A stretch of DNA of 64,000 nucleotides, taken from Thiohalocapsa sp. (GTDB lineage: Bacteria > Pseudomonadota > Gammaproteobacteria > Chromatiales > Chromatiaceae). The stretch spans positions 1 through 64,000 of the forward strand of contig JANQFX010000072.1 in the NCBI GenBank assembly GCA_028277725.1, given 5' to 3'. This document shows positions 26,586 through 35,562 of this stretch, piece by piece. A model generated the notes under the pieces. That model searched no databases, had not been told where the DNA came from, and was given only the letters and a program-made list of their open reading frames with translations. Position 1 is the first letter of the stretch; every line of letters starts with the position of its first letter. A program made the position numbers and the translations under genes.

Positions 26586-28919
26586 ATGAATGATGACCCT
26601 CGAGTGCCTGCCCCCGTGCCCGGCAGCGCGGGCGACGCCCTCTCCACCTCCCGGGGTGGGCCGGTCGCGAGATATGGCTACGCCGGTCCGTCGTCGCCAC
26701 AACGAGACATCGACAACGACGTCATCGACCTGCGCGAGTATTGGAATCTGCTCGTGCGCAGGCGCGCCACGGTATTGCTGGTGGTTCTCGCGGCCATCGT
26801 GTTTGCCCTCGTCGTCACCTTCAATGCGACCCCGATCTATCGCACCGAGGTCCTGTTACAGATCGACCGGACGGCGAACAAGGTCGTCGAGTACGGCAAT
26901 GTAGCCGCGGAAGATCGTAGTTGGTTCGGCGACCAGGAGTTCTATTCCACCCAGTACGAACTCCTGCAAAGCCGCAGCCTGGCGCGGCGCGTCATCGATC
27001 AGGTCGGCCTGACCAGGGCAAACGACGATCCGCCCGACGAGGCATCGCTGTCGCACAGGGCCAAGGCCTACCTGAAGGGACTGCTTGCCAGCCTGACCGG
27101 AAGCTCCGGGGCGCACCAACAAACGGCGATCGACCCGGACCTCAAGGAACGCATGGCGGAGGAGGACAGTTTCCTCAGGAGCCTCGCCGTCACACCCATC
27201 CCCGACTCGCGCCTGGTCGAGGTGTCATTCGAAAGCCCGTCCGCCCAAGAATCCGCCGCCATCGCAAATGCGCTGGCTGCGAACTTCATCAGCATGAACC
27301 TGGAGCGTCGCTACGACGCCTCGTCCTACGCGAAGGAGTTCCTCGAGGACCAGCTGGAGCAGATGCGGGTCACCCTGGAAGAGTCCGAACGACGCTTCGT
27401 GGCCTACGCCAGGGAACGGGAGATCGTCAACCTCGACGACCGCCTCGAGATCATTCTGAACAAGCTGCGGAGCATGAACGAGACCCTCGTCAACGCCGAG
27501 GCGGAGCGGTTTACCGCCGAGGCCGCTTGGCAGGAGTTCCAAGAAGCCCGCAACGGCGGTGCACCAGACATCCTCGATAGCGAGGTGATCCAATCGCTGA
27601 AGACAAGAATCAGCAACCTACAGGCGGACTACGAGCAGAACCTGCAGGTCTATAAGCCTGGCTACCCCAAGATGCAGAAGCTGCAACGCCAGATCGATGA
27701 ACTGCGCGAAGAGGTCCGACGCGAAACGGCGGCCATCGGCGCCTCCGTGCGCGCCGAGTACGAGGCCAAGCTGCGGGCGGAGGAGTCGGTACGACAACGT
27801 TTGCAGGAGTTCAAGGACGAGGCGCTCGCGCTGCAGGATCGCAGCACCGACTACGAAACCCTGCGCCGCGAAGTCGAGACCAACCGAGAGCTCTACGACG
27901 GGCTACTCCAACGCATGAAGGAAGTGGGCGTCGCAGCCGGCGTCGGCGAGAACAACATCTCCGTCGTCGATGCGGCGCGGATTCCGCTGTCGCCCTACAA
28001 ACCCAGTCTCACCAAAAACCTGGCCATCGCCGTCGCCTTGGGACTTGTCCTCGGGATCGGTCTGGCGTTCCTCTTGGAGCTGTTCGACGATACCATCCAG
28101 GTCGGTGACGAGGCGGAGCAGCTCGTGGGTGCCCCCGTGTTGAGTCTGCTGCCCCACTTGTCGGCTCGCCAGACGGGCCTCCCCGAGCACGAAGTCCCAT
28201 TGGTCGCGTTCCGACAACCGAAGAGCCCCGTGGCGGAGGCTGCACGCTCGCTGCGGACCTCCCTGCTCTTCTCCACCGCAGACGGCACGCCGAAGGTGCT
28301 CCACTTCACCAGCGCGAGCCCCAGGGAGGGCAAGACGACCACCGCCGTCAGCACCGCCATCGCCTATGCCCAATCGGGCGCAAAGGTACTCCTGGTCGAC
28401 GCGGACCTGCGCAATCCGTCCCTACATCGAGCATTCTCGCTCTCGAACGCCACGGGCCTGACCAACCACCTGGCAGGCGACGCGGAACCGGTGGAGATTG
28501 CCCAGCCGAGCATGATCAGGAATTTGTTCGTCATCGGCAGCGGTCCCTTGCCACCGAATCCGGTGGAGTTGATGTCCACCTCCAAGATGGTCGACCTGCT
28601 CAGCCTGGCCGCCGAGCGATTCGATCAGGTCATCATCGACGGCCCTCCGGTGATCGGACTCGCCGATGCCCTGTTGCTGGCCAACCTCTCTCAGGCGACC
28701 GTCTTCATCGCGGAGCCTGGACAGACGCACAAGCACGACATCATCGGCGCCGTCCGGCGACTGCGTCAGGCCAACGCGCGCATCATCGGCACCGTACTGA
28801 CGAAAGTCGGACGCGCTGGACAACGCTATGGCTATGGCTATGCCTACAGCTACGATTACCTCTACGGCTACGGCACCCGCGACGGTGGTCGGCAACTGCA
28901 AAGCGAGGCGGATACCTGA
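26586..28919 (+). CDS. Polysaccharide biosynthesis BY-type tyrosine kinase (Wzc/GumC family)
   Basis: A 777-residue chain-length and export protein. The N-terminal Wzz domain has helices at about 60-80 and 475-495 ('PYKPSLTKNLAIAVALGLVL', the proline-rich second helix) flanking a long periplasmic coiled coil. The kinase domain has Walker A 'SPREGKTTTA' with Lys583, Walker A' 'VLLVDADLR' and Walker B 'VIIDGPPVIG'. The C-terminus (about 750-766) has eight tyrosines alternating with Gly, Ala, Ser, Asp or Leu, the expected autophosphorylation cluster. Its normal partner phosphatase gene is decayed (25398-25551). Operon with the Wza, J-domain and TPR genes. Confidence 0.92.
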   Translation: MNDDPRVPAPVPGSAGDALSTSRGGPVARYGYAGPSSPQRDIDNDVIDLREYWNLLVRRRATVLLVVLAAIVFALVVTFNATPIYRTEVLLQIDRTANKVVEYGNVAAEDRSWFGDQEFYSTQYELLQSRSLARRVIDQVGLTRANDDPPDEASLSHRAKAYLKGLLASLTGSSGAHQQTAIDPDLKERMAEEDSFLRSLAVTPIPDSRLVEVSFESPSAQESAAIANALAANFISMNLERRYDASSYAKEFLEDQLEQMRVTLEESERRFVAYAREREIVNLDDRLEIILNKLRSMNETLVNAEAERFTAEAAWQEFQEARNGGAPDILDSEVIQSLKTRISNLQADYEQNLQVYKPGYPKMQKLQRQIDELREEVRRETAAIGASVRAEYEAKLRAEESVRQRLQEFKDEALALQDRSTDYETLRREVETNRELYDGLLQRMKEVGVAAGVGENNISVVDAARIPLSPYKPSLTKNLAIAVALGLVLGIGLAFLLELFDDTIQVGDEAEQLVGAPVLSLLPHLSARQTGLPEHEVPLVAFRQPKSPVAEAARSLRTSLLFSTADGTPKVLHFTSASPREGKTTTAVSTAIAYAQSGAKVLLVDADLRNPSLHRAFSLSNATGLTNHLAGDAEPVEIAQPSMIRNLFVIGSGPLPPNPVELMSTSKMVDLLSLAAERFDQVIIDGPPVIGLADALLLANLSQATVFIAEPGQTHKHDIIGAVRRLRQANARIIGTVLTKVGRAGQRYGYGYAYSYDYLYGYGTRDGGRQLQSEADT

Positions 28920-28931
28920 TTCCCCAGGGTG

Positions 28932-30161
28932 ATGATTCCTCCATTGCTCGAACTTGCACTCGGCTGCTTCCGTTCGCCCCTCGCCTACGGCCACCTCGCG
29001 GATCGCGATTACCCACTGCCGATCGGATTTCCGGACCAGTTCGCCGACCTCTGCTCCGCCATCTCGCCGGGGCACATCGCCGATTCCGCCCGGCGCCTGG
29101 ACTCGACGCCAGAGGAGCTCGAGGCCGCGGTCCGGTTCTTTGCTCGACGTGTCCTGCTGGAACCGGGCAACGACGCCTATCGCACGCTCGGCCTACCGCC
29201 CGATGCCCCGGTTGAACTCATTCGTCGACAGTACCGGCTGCTGATCAAGCTCTTCCATCCCGACCGTCTGGGGCAGGCGACTGTCGCAGACCTCGCGTGC
29301 TCCGGTCGCCTCAACACCGCCTACCATCAGCTGTCCGATGTGAGGCGACGTGAACACTATGATCGCGAGCACCCCCACGATACGAGCCAGGTCCGGTTCA
29401 GCGACCCGCGGGGCTTCTTCGGCTCGAACCACGCCGCACTCCAGGCAGGCACACGATCACCGCGCATCCGGGCGACGCCGCGGCGTCGACGCTCGGTGAC
29501 AATCGTACTCGGCACCAGCATAGCGCTGATCGCGACCATTTCAGGCGGTCTGTGGCTGCTGGAGCCCGCGCACCCGCTGCGCAGCACCAAACCGCCGGCC
29601 GCGAACACGGACAGACCCCGTCCGAGCTACCTTGGCACACTGGATGCGCCCGAGGCGCCGACCCCGATTACTCTTCCTGTTGCTAGCGAGCGATCAACCC
29701 CCGACCCTGGCCTCGACGCTGCTCGGCAGCCGCCGCCCGCTCTGCGGCCCGACCTGCCCGGCGCGACCGCCAAGAGCGGCACCGTTGACGCAGGTGAGGT
29801 CTCTGGCATCGGCGCCCGCATCGCCGATGAGCTCCAGATCGCCGTGCGGCGCGGTGACGAGCGGAAGCTGCAGCAATTGCTCACCAGCGACTCGGCGGCC
29901 AGGCTCCAGCACTTGCTCGGCCAAGCAGCGGCTCCGGCTAACCGGGCGACGCGGGGACAGGTTCGCCCCTGGGTGAGCCTGACGGGCATGCATTGGCAAC
30001 GCCGAGCGGACGGGCAGATCCAGGGCCGTGGCAGACTCCTCGTCGAGAACCCGTCACACGCGGAGGTCGGCGCACAGGTCATCAGCGCGACCATCGAACT
30101 CACCCTGGCCGCTAGTGGCCAGGACTACCACATCTCCGCGATGCGGTTGCAGCAGGACTGA
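28932..30161 (+). CDS. J-domain membrane protein with NTF2-like C-terminal domain
   Basis: A 409-residue protein. A J domain at about residues 75-140 has the helix II/III loop 'LFHPDRLG' with the HPD tripeptide needed to stimulate DnaK. A single transmembrane helix lies near 190-212 ('VTIVLGTSIALIATISGGLWL'), then a Pro-rich linker, then a C-terminal domain ('ELQIAVRRGDERKLQQLL' to 'DYHISAMRLQQD') that looks like the NTF2-like fold seen in exopolysaccharide-locus proteins. By the inside-positive pattern the J domain should be cytoplasmic and the C-terminal domain periplasmic. A GTG at 28929 is the alternative start. It may recruit DnaK to the export complex, which is inference. Confidence 0.75.
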   Translation: MIPPLLELALGCFRSPLAYGHLADRDYPLPIGFPDQFADLCSAISPGHIADSARRLDSTPEELEAAVRFFARRVLLEPGNDAYRTLGLPPDAPVELIRRQYRLLIKLFHPDRLGQATVADLACSGRLNTAYHQLSDVRRREHYDREHPHDTSQVRFSDPRGFFGSNHAALQAGTRSPRIRATPRRRRSVTIVLGTSIALIATISGGLWLLEPAHPLRSTKPPAANTDRPRPSYLGTLDAPEAPTPITLPVASERSTPDPGLDAARQPPPALRPDLPGATAKSGTVDAGEVSGIGARIADELQIAVRRGDERKLQQLLTSDSAARLQHLLGQAAAPANRATRGQVRPWVSLTGMHWQRRADGQIQGRGRLLVENPSHAEVGAQVISATIELTLAASGQDYHISAMRLQQD

Positions 30162-30164
30162 CCG

Positions 30165-31418
30165 ATGGGCCCCCGCCTCAGCATGATCCTATGGCGCGCC
30201 CTCGTCCTGATACTGGCGACGGCCCTGGCCTGGCAGATCGTCGCCACCGGCATGGCCGCGCATTATGCAGAGCGCCTGGAACGAGGCGACACCGATGCCG
30301 CACGAGCGGTGCTGGCCTGGCGGCCCAATCACCCGCGCGGCCTGTACGTAGAGGGGATCGATCTCGCCGGCACAGACCCCGAGGCCGCGCTGGAACTGCT
30401 CTCTCGCGCCTATGCGGCGAATCCAACCGATCCGCGTCCGTTGCTCGCGACTTCCAGACTGTATTTGCAGCAGGACCGCACCGATGATGCCGATGCCTTG
30501 GCGCGAATCGCTGACCGGCTCGCCCCCGTCAACCCGTCCATTCAGCATCAGCTGGCGCTGTATTGGGATGGGCGCGGTGAAACCGCGCAAGCCCTTCAGC
30601 ACCTCAGCAAGGCGATGTCGACGGACGAGCGAACGGCAAACCAGAACCTCCCGGTGATGCTGGAGCTCGCCGAAGGACCGACCCAGCGCGTGTTACTGGA
30701 ACGGCTGATGCAGGACAGCCCGCGCTGGGCGCCGGCGCTGATCCCCTACGCGGCGAGGCACGCCACGAGCGTCGATGTGGTTCGCTACCTCATGCTCCTG
30801 AGGCAAGAACAGGGCTCCGGCGAGATCACCCAACGAGAGCGAATTGCCTACCAGAATCGGCTCCTACAGGACGGCTACACCACCGAGGCCTATCTGGCTT
30901 GGCTCAACACCCTGGAGCCGAACGCGCGCCGGGAACTCGGGCTGTTGTTCAACGGCGGTTTCGAGCTACCACCCTCCAATCACGGGTTCGGCTGGCACGA
31001 AACAGCGACACAGCAGCTGAGCTTTCGGCGCGCGCGTACCATCGGCACCCGGGGCGCCCAGTCGCTCATGATCCGCTTCAGCAACTTCGATGGCCGATTC
31101 GGACACCTCGGGCAGCGCCTCTATCTGCAACCGGACGCCTATCGGCTCAGCGGTTCGGCACGCCTGGTCGATCTCGAAACCAAGGGTGGCCTGCGCTGGC
31201 GGCTCAAATGCAACGGAGATGGCTCGATGCTCCTGGGCCAGAGCGCCATCTTCGCCGGCGACACCGATTGGGCGCCCTTCTCCGTCGACTTCAGGGTACC
31301 CGACACAGACTGCGACACCCAGGACCTGCGCCTGGTCTCCGCCGGCCGGCACGGCTTCGAACTGCCCATCGACGGCGCCCTGTGGTTCGACGATATGCGC
31401 ATCCTGGACAGCGATTGA
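30165..31418 (+). CDS. Membrane-anchored TPR protein with C-terminal carbohydrate-binding-like domain
   Basis: A 417-residue protein with an N-terminal anchor helix ('ALVLILATALAWQIVATGMAA'), helical repeats of TPR type at about residues 30-170 (periodic A-x-L and Y-x-x-NP-x-D patterns such as 'LLSRAYAANPTDPRPLLA'), and a C-terminal beta-rich domain from about 270. That domain starts 'FNGGFELPPSNHGFGW', the typical opening of carbohydrate-binding-module-like jelly rolls, and ends 'GALWFDDMRI'. It lies 3 bp after the J-domain gene. It probably scaffolds polymer or export proteins in the periplasm; the family assignment is by pattern only. Confidence 0.7.
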   Translation: MGPRLSMILWRALVLILATALAWQIVATGMAAHYAERLERGDTDAARAVLAWRPNHPRGLYVEGIDLAGTDPEAALELLSRAYAANPTDPRPLLATSRLYLQQDRTDDADALARIADRLAPVNPSIQHQLALYWDGRGETAQALQHLSKAMSTDERTANQNLPVMLELAEGPTQRVLLERLMQDSPRWAPALIPYAARHATSVDVVRYLMLLRQEQGSGEITQRERIAYQNRLLQDGYTTEAYLAWLNTLEPNARRELGLLFNGGFELPPSNHGFGWHETATQQLSFRRARTIGTRGAQSLMIRFSNFDGRFGHLGQRLYLQPDAYRLSGSARLVDLETKGGLRWRLKCNGDGSMLLGQSAIFAGDTDWAPFSVDFRVPDTDCDTQDLRLVSAGRHGFELPIDGALWFDDMRILDSD

Positions 31419-31490
31419 GGGCCGCCGCCAACAGCCCCCTCATGGCGTCACATTGTGACATCAGTCGCCGAGGACAGGCGTCAACCCGGA

Positions 31491-34172
31491 TCACAGCACC
31501 TTGGTCACCAGCTTCACGCTCGGGTCGTTGCGGTCGGTCTCGATCCGGAAGCCCAAGGATTTCACCAGTGCCAACATGCGGGTGTTCGCGGTCAGCACCT
31601 CCCCCTCCATGATGCGCAGGCCACGGGCGCGGGCATTCTGCATCAGCGAGCGCATGAGCCGCGACCCGATGCCGCGCGAGCGCACATCGTCCGCGACGAC
31701 GATGGCGAACTCGCAGGTATCCCCTCCGGGCCGGGTCATGTAGCGGGCAACGCCCACCTCGACCTCCTGACCGCCCTCCTCCATAACACCGATCAGGGCC
31801 ATCTCCCGGTCGTAGTCGATCTGGGTGAAGCGCACCAGCATCTCCGGCGAGAGCTCCTTGATCGCCTGCATGAAGCGGAAGTACTTGGTCTGCTCCGAGA
31901 GCCCGCGCACGAAGGTCTGCTCCATTTCCGCGTCCTCCGGGCGGATCGGACGGATGGTCAGGTCCAGCCCATCCGGCAAGGGCACGCGCTCGATCAGGTG
32001 CTGCGGATAGGGGTAGATCGCCATGTGGCCGTACAGCGACTGCTGCGGCGGGCGATAGTCCACGCGGATGCAGGCGTCCACGGCGATGACATCCAGGTCG
32101 TTGCCGATGAGCGGATTGATCTCGAGGGACAGGACCTCGGGCAGCTCGCAGACCATCTCGGAGACACGCTGCAGAATGCGTGCCAGCGCCTGGCGGTTCA
32201 TGGGCGGCTTGTTCGCATAGGCGCCCATGAGCCGTTCGACGCGGGTATGCTCGATCATGGTCTGGATGATGAACGCATTGAGCGGCGGCAGGCCGAACGC
32301 CCGATCCAGCATCAGCTCCATGTCGGTGCCGCCGGCACCGAAGCTGATCACGGGGCCGAACACCGGGTCACGCGCGACGGACACCATCAACTCCCGCGCG
32401 GCGCGGGTGGGGACCATGTGCTCCACGGTGACGCCCTCGATATGCGCCTCAGGTCGCAGGCGCGCAGCGCGCTCGGTCAGTTCGGTATAGCTGCGCCGGA
32501 TGCTCTGGGCGTCGTTCAGATTGAGCCGCACGCCGTCGACATCGGACTTGTGTTCCAGATGCGGCGAGCTGATCTTCATCACCACCGGGAAGCCCAGGGC
32601 CTCGGCCGCCATCAACGCCTCGTTGGGGCTGCGGGCCAGCACGGCCTGGGTCGTCGGGATGCGGAAGGCGGAGAGCACCGCCTTCGCCTCGATGGTACCG
32701 AGGATCTTGCGCCCCTCGGCCATGACGCCCTCGATGATCAGCTGCGCACCTTGCACGTCCGGCGCCAGATTCTGCGACAGCGGACCCGGCGACTGCACCA
32801 GCAGCTTCTGGTTGCGTGCGTATTCCGCCAGATAGGACATCGCGTCCACCGCCAACTCCGGGGACTCGAAGTGCGGTACACCGGCCTTCGAGAACAACGC
32901 ATGCGCCGATGCCACACTCGCCGCGCCCATCCAGCAGGTCAACACCGGCTTCTTCGTCTTCTTGGCAGCGGCGATGACGGCCTCGGCGCTGGTGGTGGGA
33001 TCACCGCAGTCGGCCAGGGGCGCAAGCAGGACGAGCACACCGTCGACACCTTCATCGGAGAGCACCGCCTCGAGCGCAGCGCTGTAGCGGTCATCGCCCG
33101 CGTCCCCGATGACGTCGATCGGATTGCTGTGCGACCAGTACTTCGGCAGGGCCTGTTCCAGCGCCGCGCGGGTTTCGTCGCTGAACTGCGCCAGCACCAG
33201 GCCGCGCTCCACGGTTCGATCCGCGGCGAGCACGCCCGGCCCGCCGCCATTGGTGACGATGGCAATGCGGTTGCCCGCGAGCCGGCGCCCGGCGCCGAAC
33301 ACCTGCGCCGCCGCGAACAGCTGCCAGAGCCGCTCCACCTGCACCGCACCGCTGCGCTCCATGGCGGCGGAGAACACCTCCGCGGAGCCGACCCAGGCCC
33401 CCGTGTGCGACAAGGCCGCACGCGAGCCCGCCGGATGTCGCCCGCTCTTGGCCACGACCACGGGCTTCAGCCTCGCCGCCGCCCGAAGCCCGCTCATGAA
33501 GCGCCGCGCATCGCGGATGCCTTCCACATAGAGCAGGATGCTCTGGGTGCTCGGGTCCAGGGCCAGGTAGTCCAGCACGTCGCCGAAGTCCACATCCGCG
33601 GCGGCGCCCAGGGAGACGACGGCGGAGTAGCCCAGCCGACGCGGCCCGGCCCAGTCCAGCATGGCACCGCAGACGGCCCCGGATTGCGACACCAGTGCCA
33701 CCCGGCCTGGCCGCGCGAGCTGCACGCCGAAGGCGGCGTTGAGCCCGTTGGCCGGGCGCATGACGCCCAGGCAGTTCGGCCCGAGCACCCGAATGCGGTT
33801 GCGCCGCGCGGCCTCGACGATCCGTTCCTGCAACACCGAACCACGATCGTCCTTCTCCGCGAAGCCGGCCGAATGCACCACCGCCGCACGCACGCCGAAG
33901 TTGCCGCACTGATCCAAGATGCCCGGCACCGTCTCTGCCGGGGTGGCAATCAGCGCCAGGTCGACGGGGCGCTCCAGGGCGGCCAGGTTGGGGTAGCAGG
34001 GCTGCCCCTGGACCTCCTTGTACTTCGGATTCACGGCGTAGCAGTTGCCCTTGAACCCGCCGGCCAGCAGGTTTCGGAACACCGTCATGCCCAGCGCATC
34101 CGGCTGGTCGCTGGCGCCGAAGACCGCCACCGCCTCGGGTACGAACAACTGATCGACATCGGAAAGCCGCAT
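31491..34172 (-). CDS. Pat-like protein lysine acetyltransferase (acyl-CoA synthetase-like plus GNAT)
   Basis: About 893 residues. The N-terminal NDP-forming acyl-CoA synthetase half has a CoA-binding domain ('AVAVFGASDQPDALGMTVF') and the loop 'VAKSGRHPAGSRAALSHTGAWVG'. The ATP-grasp part is at about 480-700 ('GFPVVMKISSPHLEHKSDVDGV', 'SFGAGGTDMELM', 'LEINPLIG'). The C-terminal GNAT domain (from about 735) has the acetyl-CoA loop 'DDVRSRGIGSRLM'. This fusion is the bacterial Pat/YfiQ arrangement that acetylates metabolic enzymes such as acetyl-CoA synthetase. ATG 34172 is preferred (GGGAGGG about 10 nt upstream); GTG 34178 is possible. It is divergent from a deacetylase-family gene. Confidence 0.88.
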   Translation of the reverse strand: MRLSDVDQLFVPEAVAVFGASDQPDALGMTVFRNLLAGGFKGNCYAVNPKYKEVQGQPCYPNLAALERPVDLALIATPAETVPGILDQCGNFGVRAAVVHSAGFAEKDDRGSVLQERIVEAARRNRIRVLGPNCLGVMRPANGLNAAFGVQLARPGRVALVSQSGAVCGAMLDWAGPRRLGYSAVVSLGAAADVDFGDVLDYLALDPSTQSILLYVEGIRDARRFMSGLRAAARLKPVVVAKSGRHPAGSRAALSHTGAWVGSAEVFSAAMERSGAVQVERLWQLFAAAQVFGAGRRLAGNRIAIVTNGGGPGVLAADRTVERGLVLAQFSDETRAALEQALPKYWSHSNPIDVIGDAGDDRYSAALEAVLSDEGVDGVLVLLAPLADCGDPTTSAEAVIAAAKKTKKPVLTCWMGAASVASAHALFSKAGVPHFESPELAVDAMSYLAEYARNQKLLVQSPGPLSQNLAPDVQGAQLIIEGVMAEGRKILGTIEAKAVLSAFRIPTTQAVLARSPNEALMAAEALGFPVVMKISSPHLEHKSDVDGVRLNLNDAQSIRRSYTELTERAARLRPEAHIEGVTVEHMVPTRAARELMVSVARDPVFGPVISFGAGGTDMELMLDRAFGLPPLNAFIIQTMIEHTRVERLMGAYANKPPMNRQALARILQRVSEMVCELPEVLSLEINPLIGNDLDVIAVDACIRVDYRPPQQSLYGHMAIYPYPQHLIERVPLPDGLDLTIRPIRPEDAEMEQTFVRGLSEQTKYFRFMQAIKELSPEMLVRFTQIDYDREMALIGVMEEGGQEVEVGVARYMTRPGGDTCEFAIVVADDVRSRGIGSRLMRSLMQNARARGLRIMEGEVLTANTRMLALVKSLGFRIETDRNDPSVKLVTKVL

Positions 34173-34286
34173 GGACACTTGCCCTCCCGGGCAGGATTCG
34201 GATTAAGCTTATCGGGTTAAGATTGCGTTACACCGCCGGCAGGGAAGCCGAAGAGGACGGCGGACAACAGCACAGGAGCCACGTCG
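34173..34286. promoter_or_regulatory. Divergent promoter region of the Pat-like and deacetylase-like genes
   Basis: The 114 bp between the two divergent starts must contain both promoters. It includes an AT-richer core near 34199-34230 with GGATTAAG and GGTTAAGATT motifs that stand out from the GC-rich surroundings, and a GGAG ribosome site 8 nt before the ATG at 34287. No specific regulator site is recognised. Confidence 0.5.
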
Positions 34287-35219
34287 ATGATCCTTGCCTA
34301 TATCTCCCACGCGGACTGCAAACTCCACGAAATGGGCGCACACCATGTGGAGGTGCCCGAACGGCTACACGCCATTTCCGACCGCATGATCGCGGCCGGC
34401 ATCGAGATGCTGGTCCACCATTATGACGCGCCACGGGCCACACGCGAGCAACTGCTGCGGGTGCACGACGCCGACTACGTCGAGACGGTGTTCTCGTCCG
34501 CGCCCAAGGCACCGGACGTGCTCGCCTGGCTGGACGGCGACACGGCCATGTGCTCCGGCACGCTGGAAGCCGCCCTGCGCGCGGCGGGCGCGGCAGTGTA
34601 CGCCGTCGAGTTGGTGATGGGCGACAAACACCACGCCGCCTTCTGTGCCGTGCGCCCGCCGGGCCACCACGCCGAGCGCCACGCGGCCATGGGCTTCTGC
34701 TTCTTCAACAACGTCGCCGTCGGCGCCGCCCACGCCCTCGCCGAACTCGGCATGGAGCGGGTCGCCATCATCGATTTCGACGTCCACCACGGCAACGGCA
34801 CCGAGGACATCTTCGCAGGCGACGAGCGGGTGCTGTTCTGCTCCAGCTTCCAGCATCCATTCTACCCGGGCAGCGGCGCCAACAGCACGGCGCCGAATGT
34901 CATCAATATCCCGCTGCCGGCGCGCACCGACGGCGCTGCATTCCGCGCAGCGCTGGAAGAGCGGTGGCTGCCCAGGTTGGAGGCCTTCGAACCCCAGCTG
35001 GTCATGATCTCCGCCGGATTCGACGGCCACATCGAAGACGACATGGCGAACTTCCACCTGCGCGAGATGGACTACGGCTGGATCACCAAGGAGCTGCACG
35101 ACCTCGCCGCGCGCCACGCCGGCGGGCGTATCGTCTCCTGTTTGGAGGGCGGCTACAGCCTCTCTGCCCTCGGCCGTAGCGTATCGACCCACATCGACGA
35201 GCTGATCGGTCACGGTTGA
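34287..35219 (+). CDS. Histone deacetylase family protein (acetylpolyamine/acyl-lysine amidohydrolase-like)
   Basis: A 310-residue arginase-deacetylase-fold Zn enzyme of normal length for bacterial class II-like HDACs. The catalytic pair is His127-His128 in 'RPPGHHAERH'. Zn ligands lie in 'IIDFDVHHGNGTEDIF' (Asp165, His167), and 'FDGHIEDDMANFHL' gives the distal Asp. The 'GGYSLSALG' glycine pair is also present. All catalytic positions seem intact. It hydrolyses acetylated amines: lysine in proteins, polyamines or small acetylated compounds. Its divergent partner is a Pat-like acetyltransferase, which favours, without proving, an acyl-lysine eraser role. Confidence 0.9.
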   Translation: MILAYISHADCKLHEMGAHHVEVPERLHAISDRMIAAGIEMLVHHYDAPRATREQLLRVHDADYVETVFSSAPKAPDVLAWLDGDTAMCSGTLEAALRAAGAAVYAVELVMGDKHHAAFCAVRPPGHHAERHAAMGFCFFNNVAVGAAHALAELGMERVAIIDFDVHHGNGTEDIFAGDERVLFCSSFQHPFYPGSGANSTAPNVINIPLPARTDGAAFRAALEERWLPRLEAFEPQLVMISAGFDGHIEDDMANFHLREMDYGWITKELHDLAARHAGGRIVSCLEGGYSLSALGRSVSTHIDELIGHG

Positions 35220-35562
35220 GCCACCGGCGCCGGGCCCACGTCTCGTTCAACGGCGCCGAATGACGACACACAGGATGCAGAAGCGGCGATCGGTGTGCGT
35301 TGTTTGCGAAACTCGGGCGCGGCAGTGCTAGACCGACGCGGGGCCGGGACGCGAACACCCCGCACTATTCCGATGCCGCGTCGAAAGGCCTGGGCCACGC
35401 CGGGAGGCGTTTCACAGCGGAAGGCGTTTCACAGGCTGAACCAGTCTCTTCAGGTTGCCGCGATCGAATCCGGGCGTTAGCCTCTGCCGGTTGAAACTGT
35501 CCGATGGCGAGCAGAGCGCAGGCCCGGCTCGCCGATCCCACATGCCCTGGAGCAGCGCTGCG
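35220..35562. promoter_or_regulatory. Upstream region of the bciB-like gene with a 13-bp direct repeat
   Basis: No gene is recognised here. The sequence AGGCGTTTCACAG occurs twice, at 35405-35417 and 35422-35434, with a 17-nt period, about 130-160 nt before the chosen bciB start. Direct repeats of this kind can be regulator binding sites. The TGT-N12-ACA pattern of PpsR/CrtJ was looked for and is not met. Confidence 0.35.

Noticed and set aside
31447..31459. Palindrome GTCACA-T-TGTGAC as a CRP/FNR-type operator.
   Set aside because: It lies between the ends of two convergent genes, not upstream of a start, so a regulatory role is unlikely.
31455..34220. Very long open frame on the plus strand opposite the Pat-like gene.
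   Set aside because: It mirrors the codon pattern of the minus-strand gene, is rich in His/Arg/Gln as typical for antisense frames of GC-rich genes, and shows no family motif.
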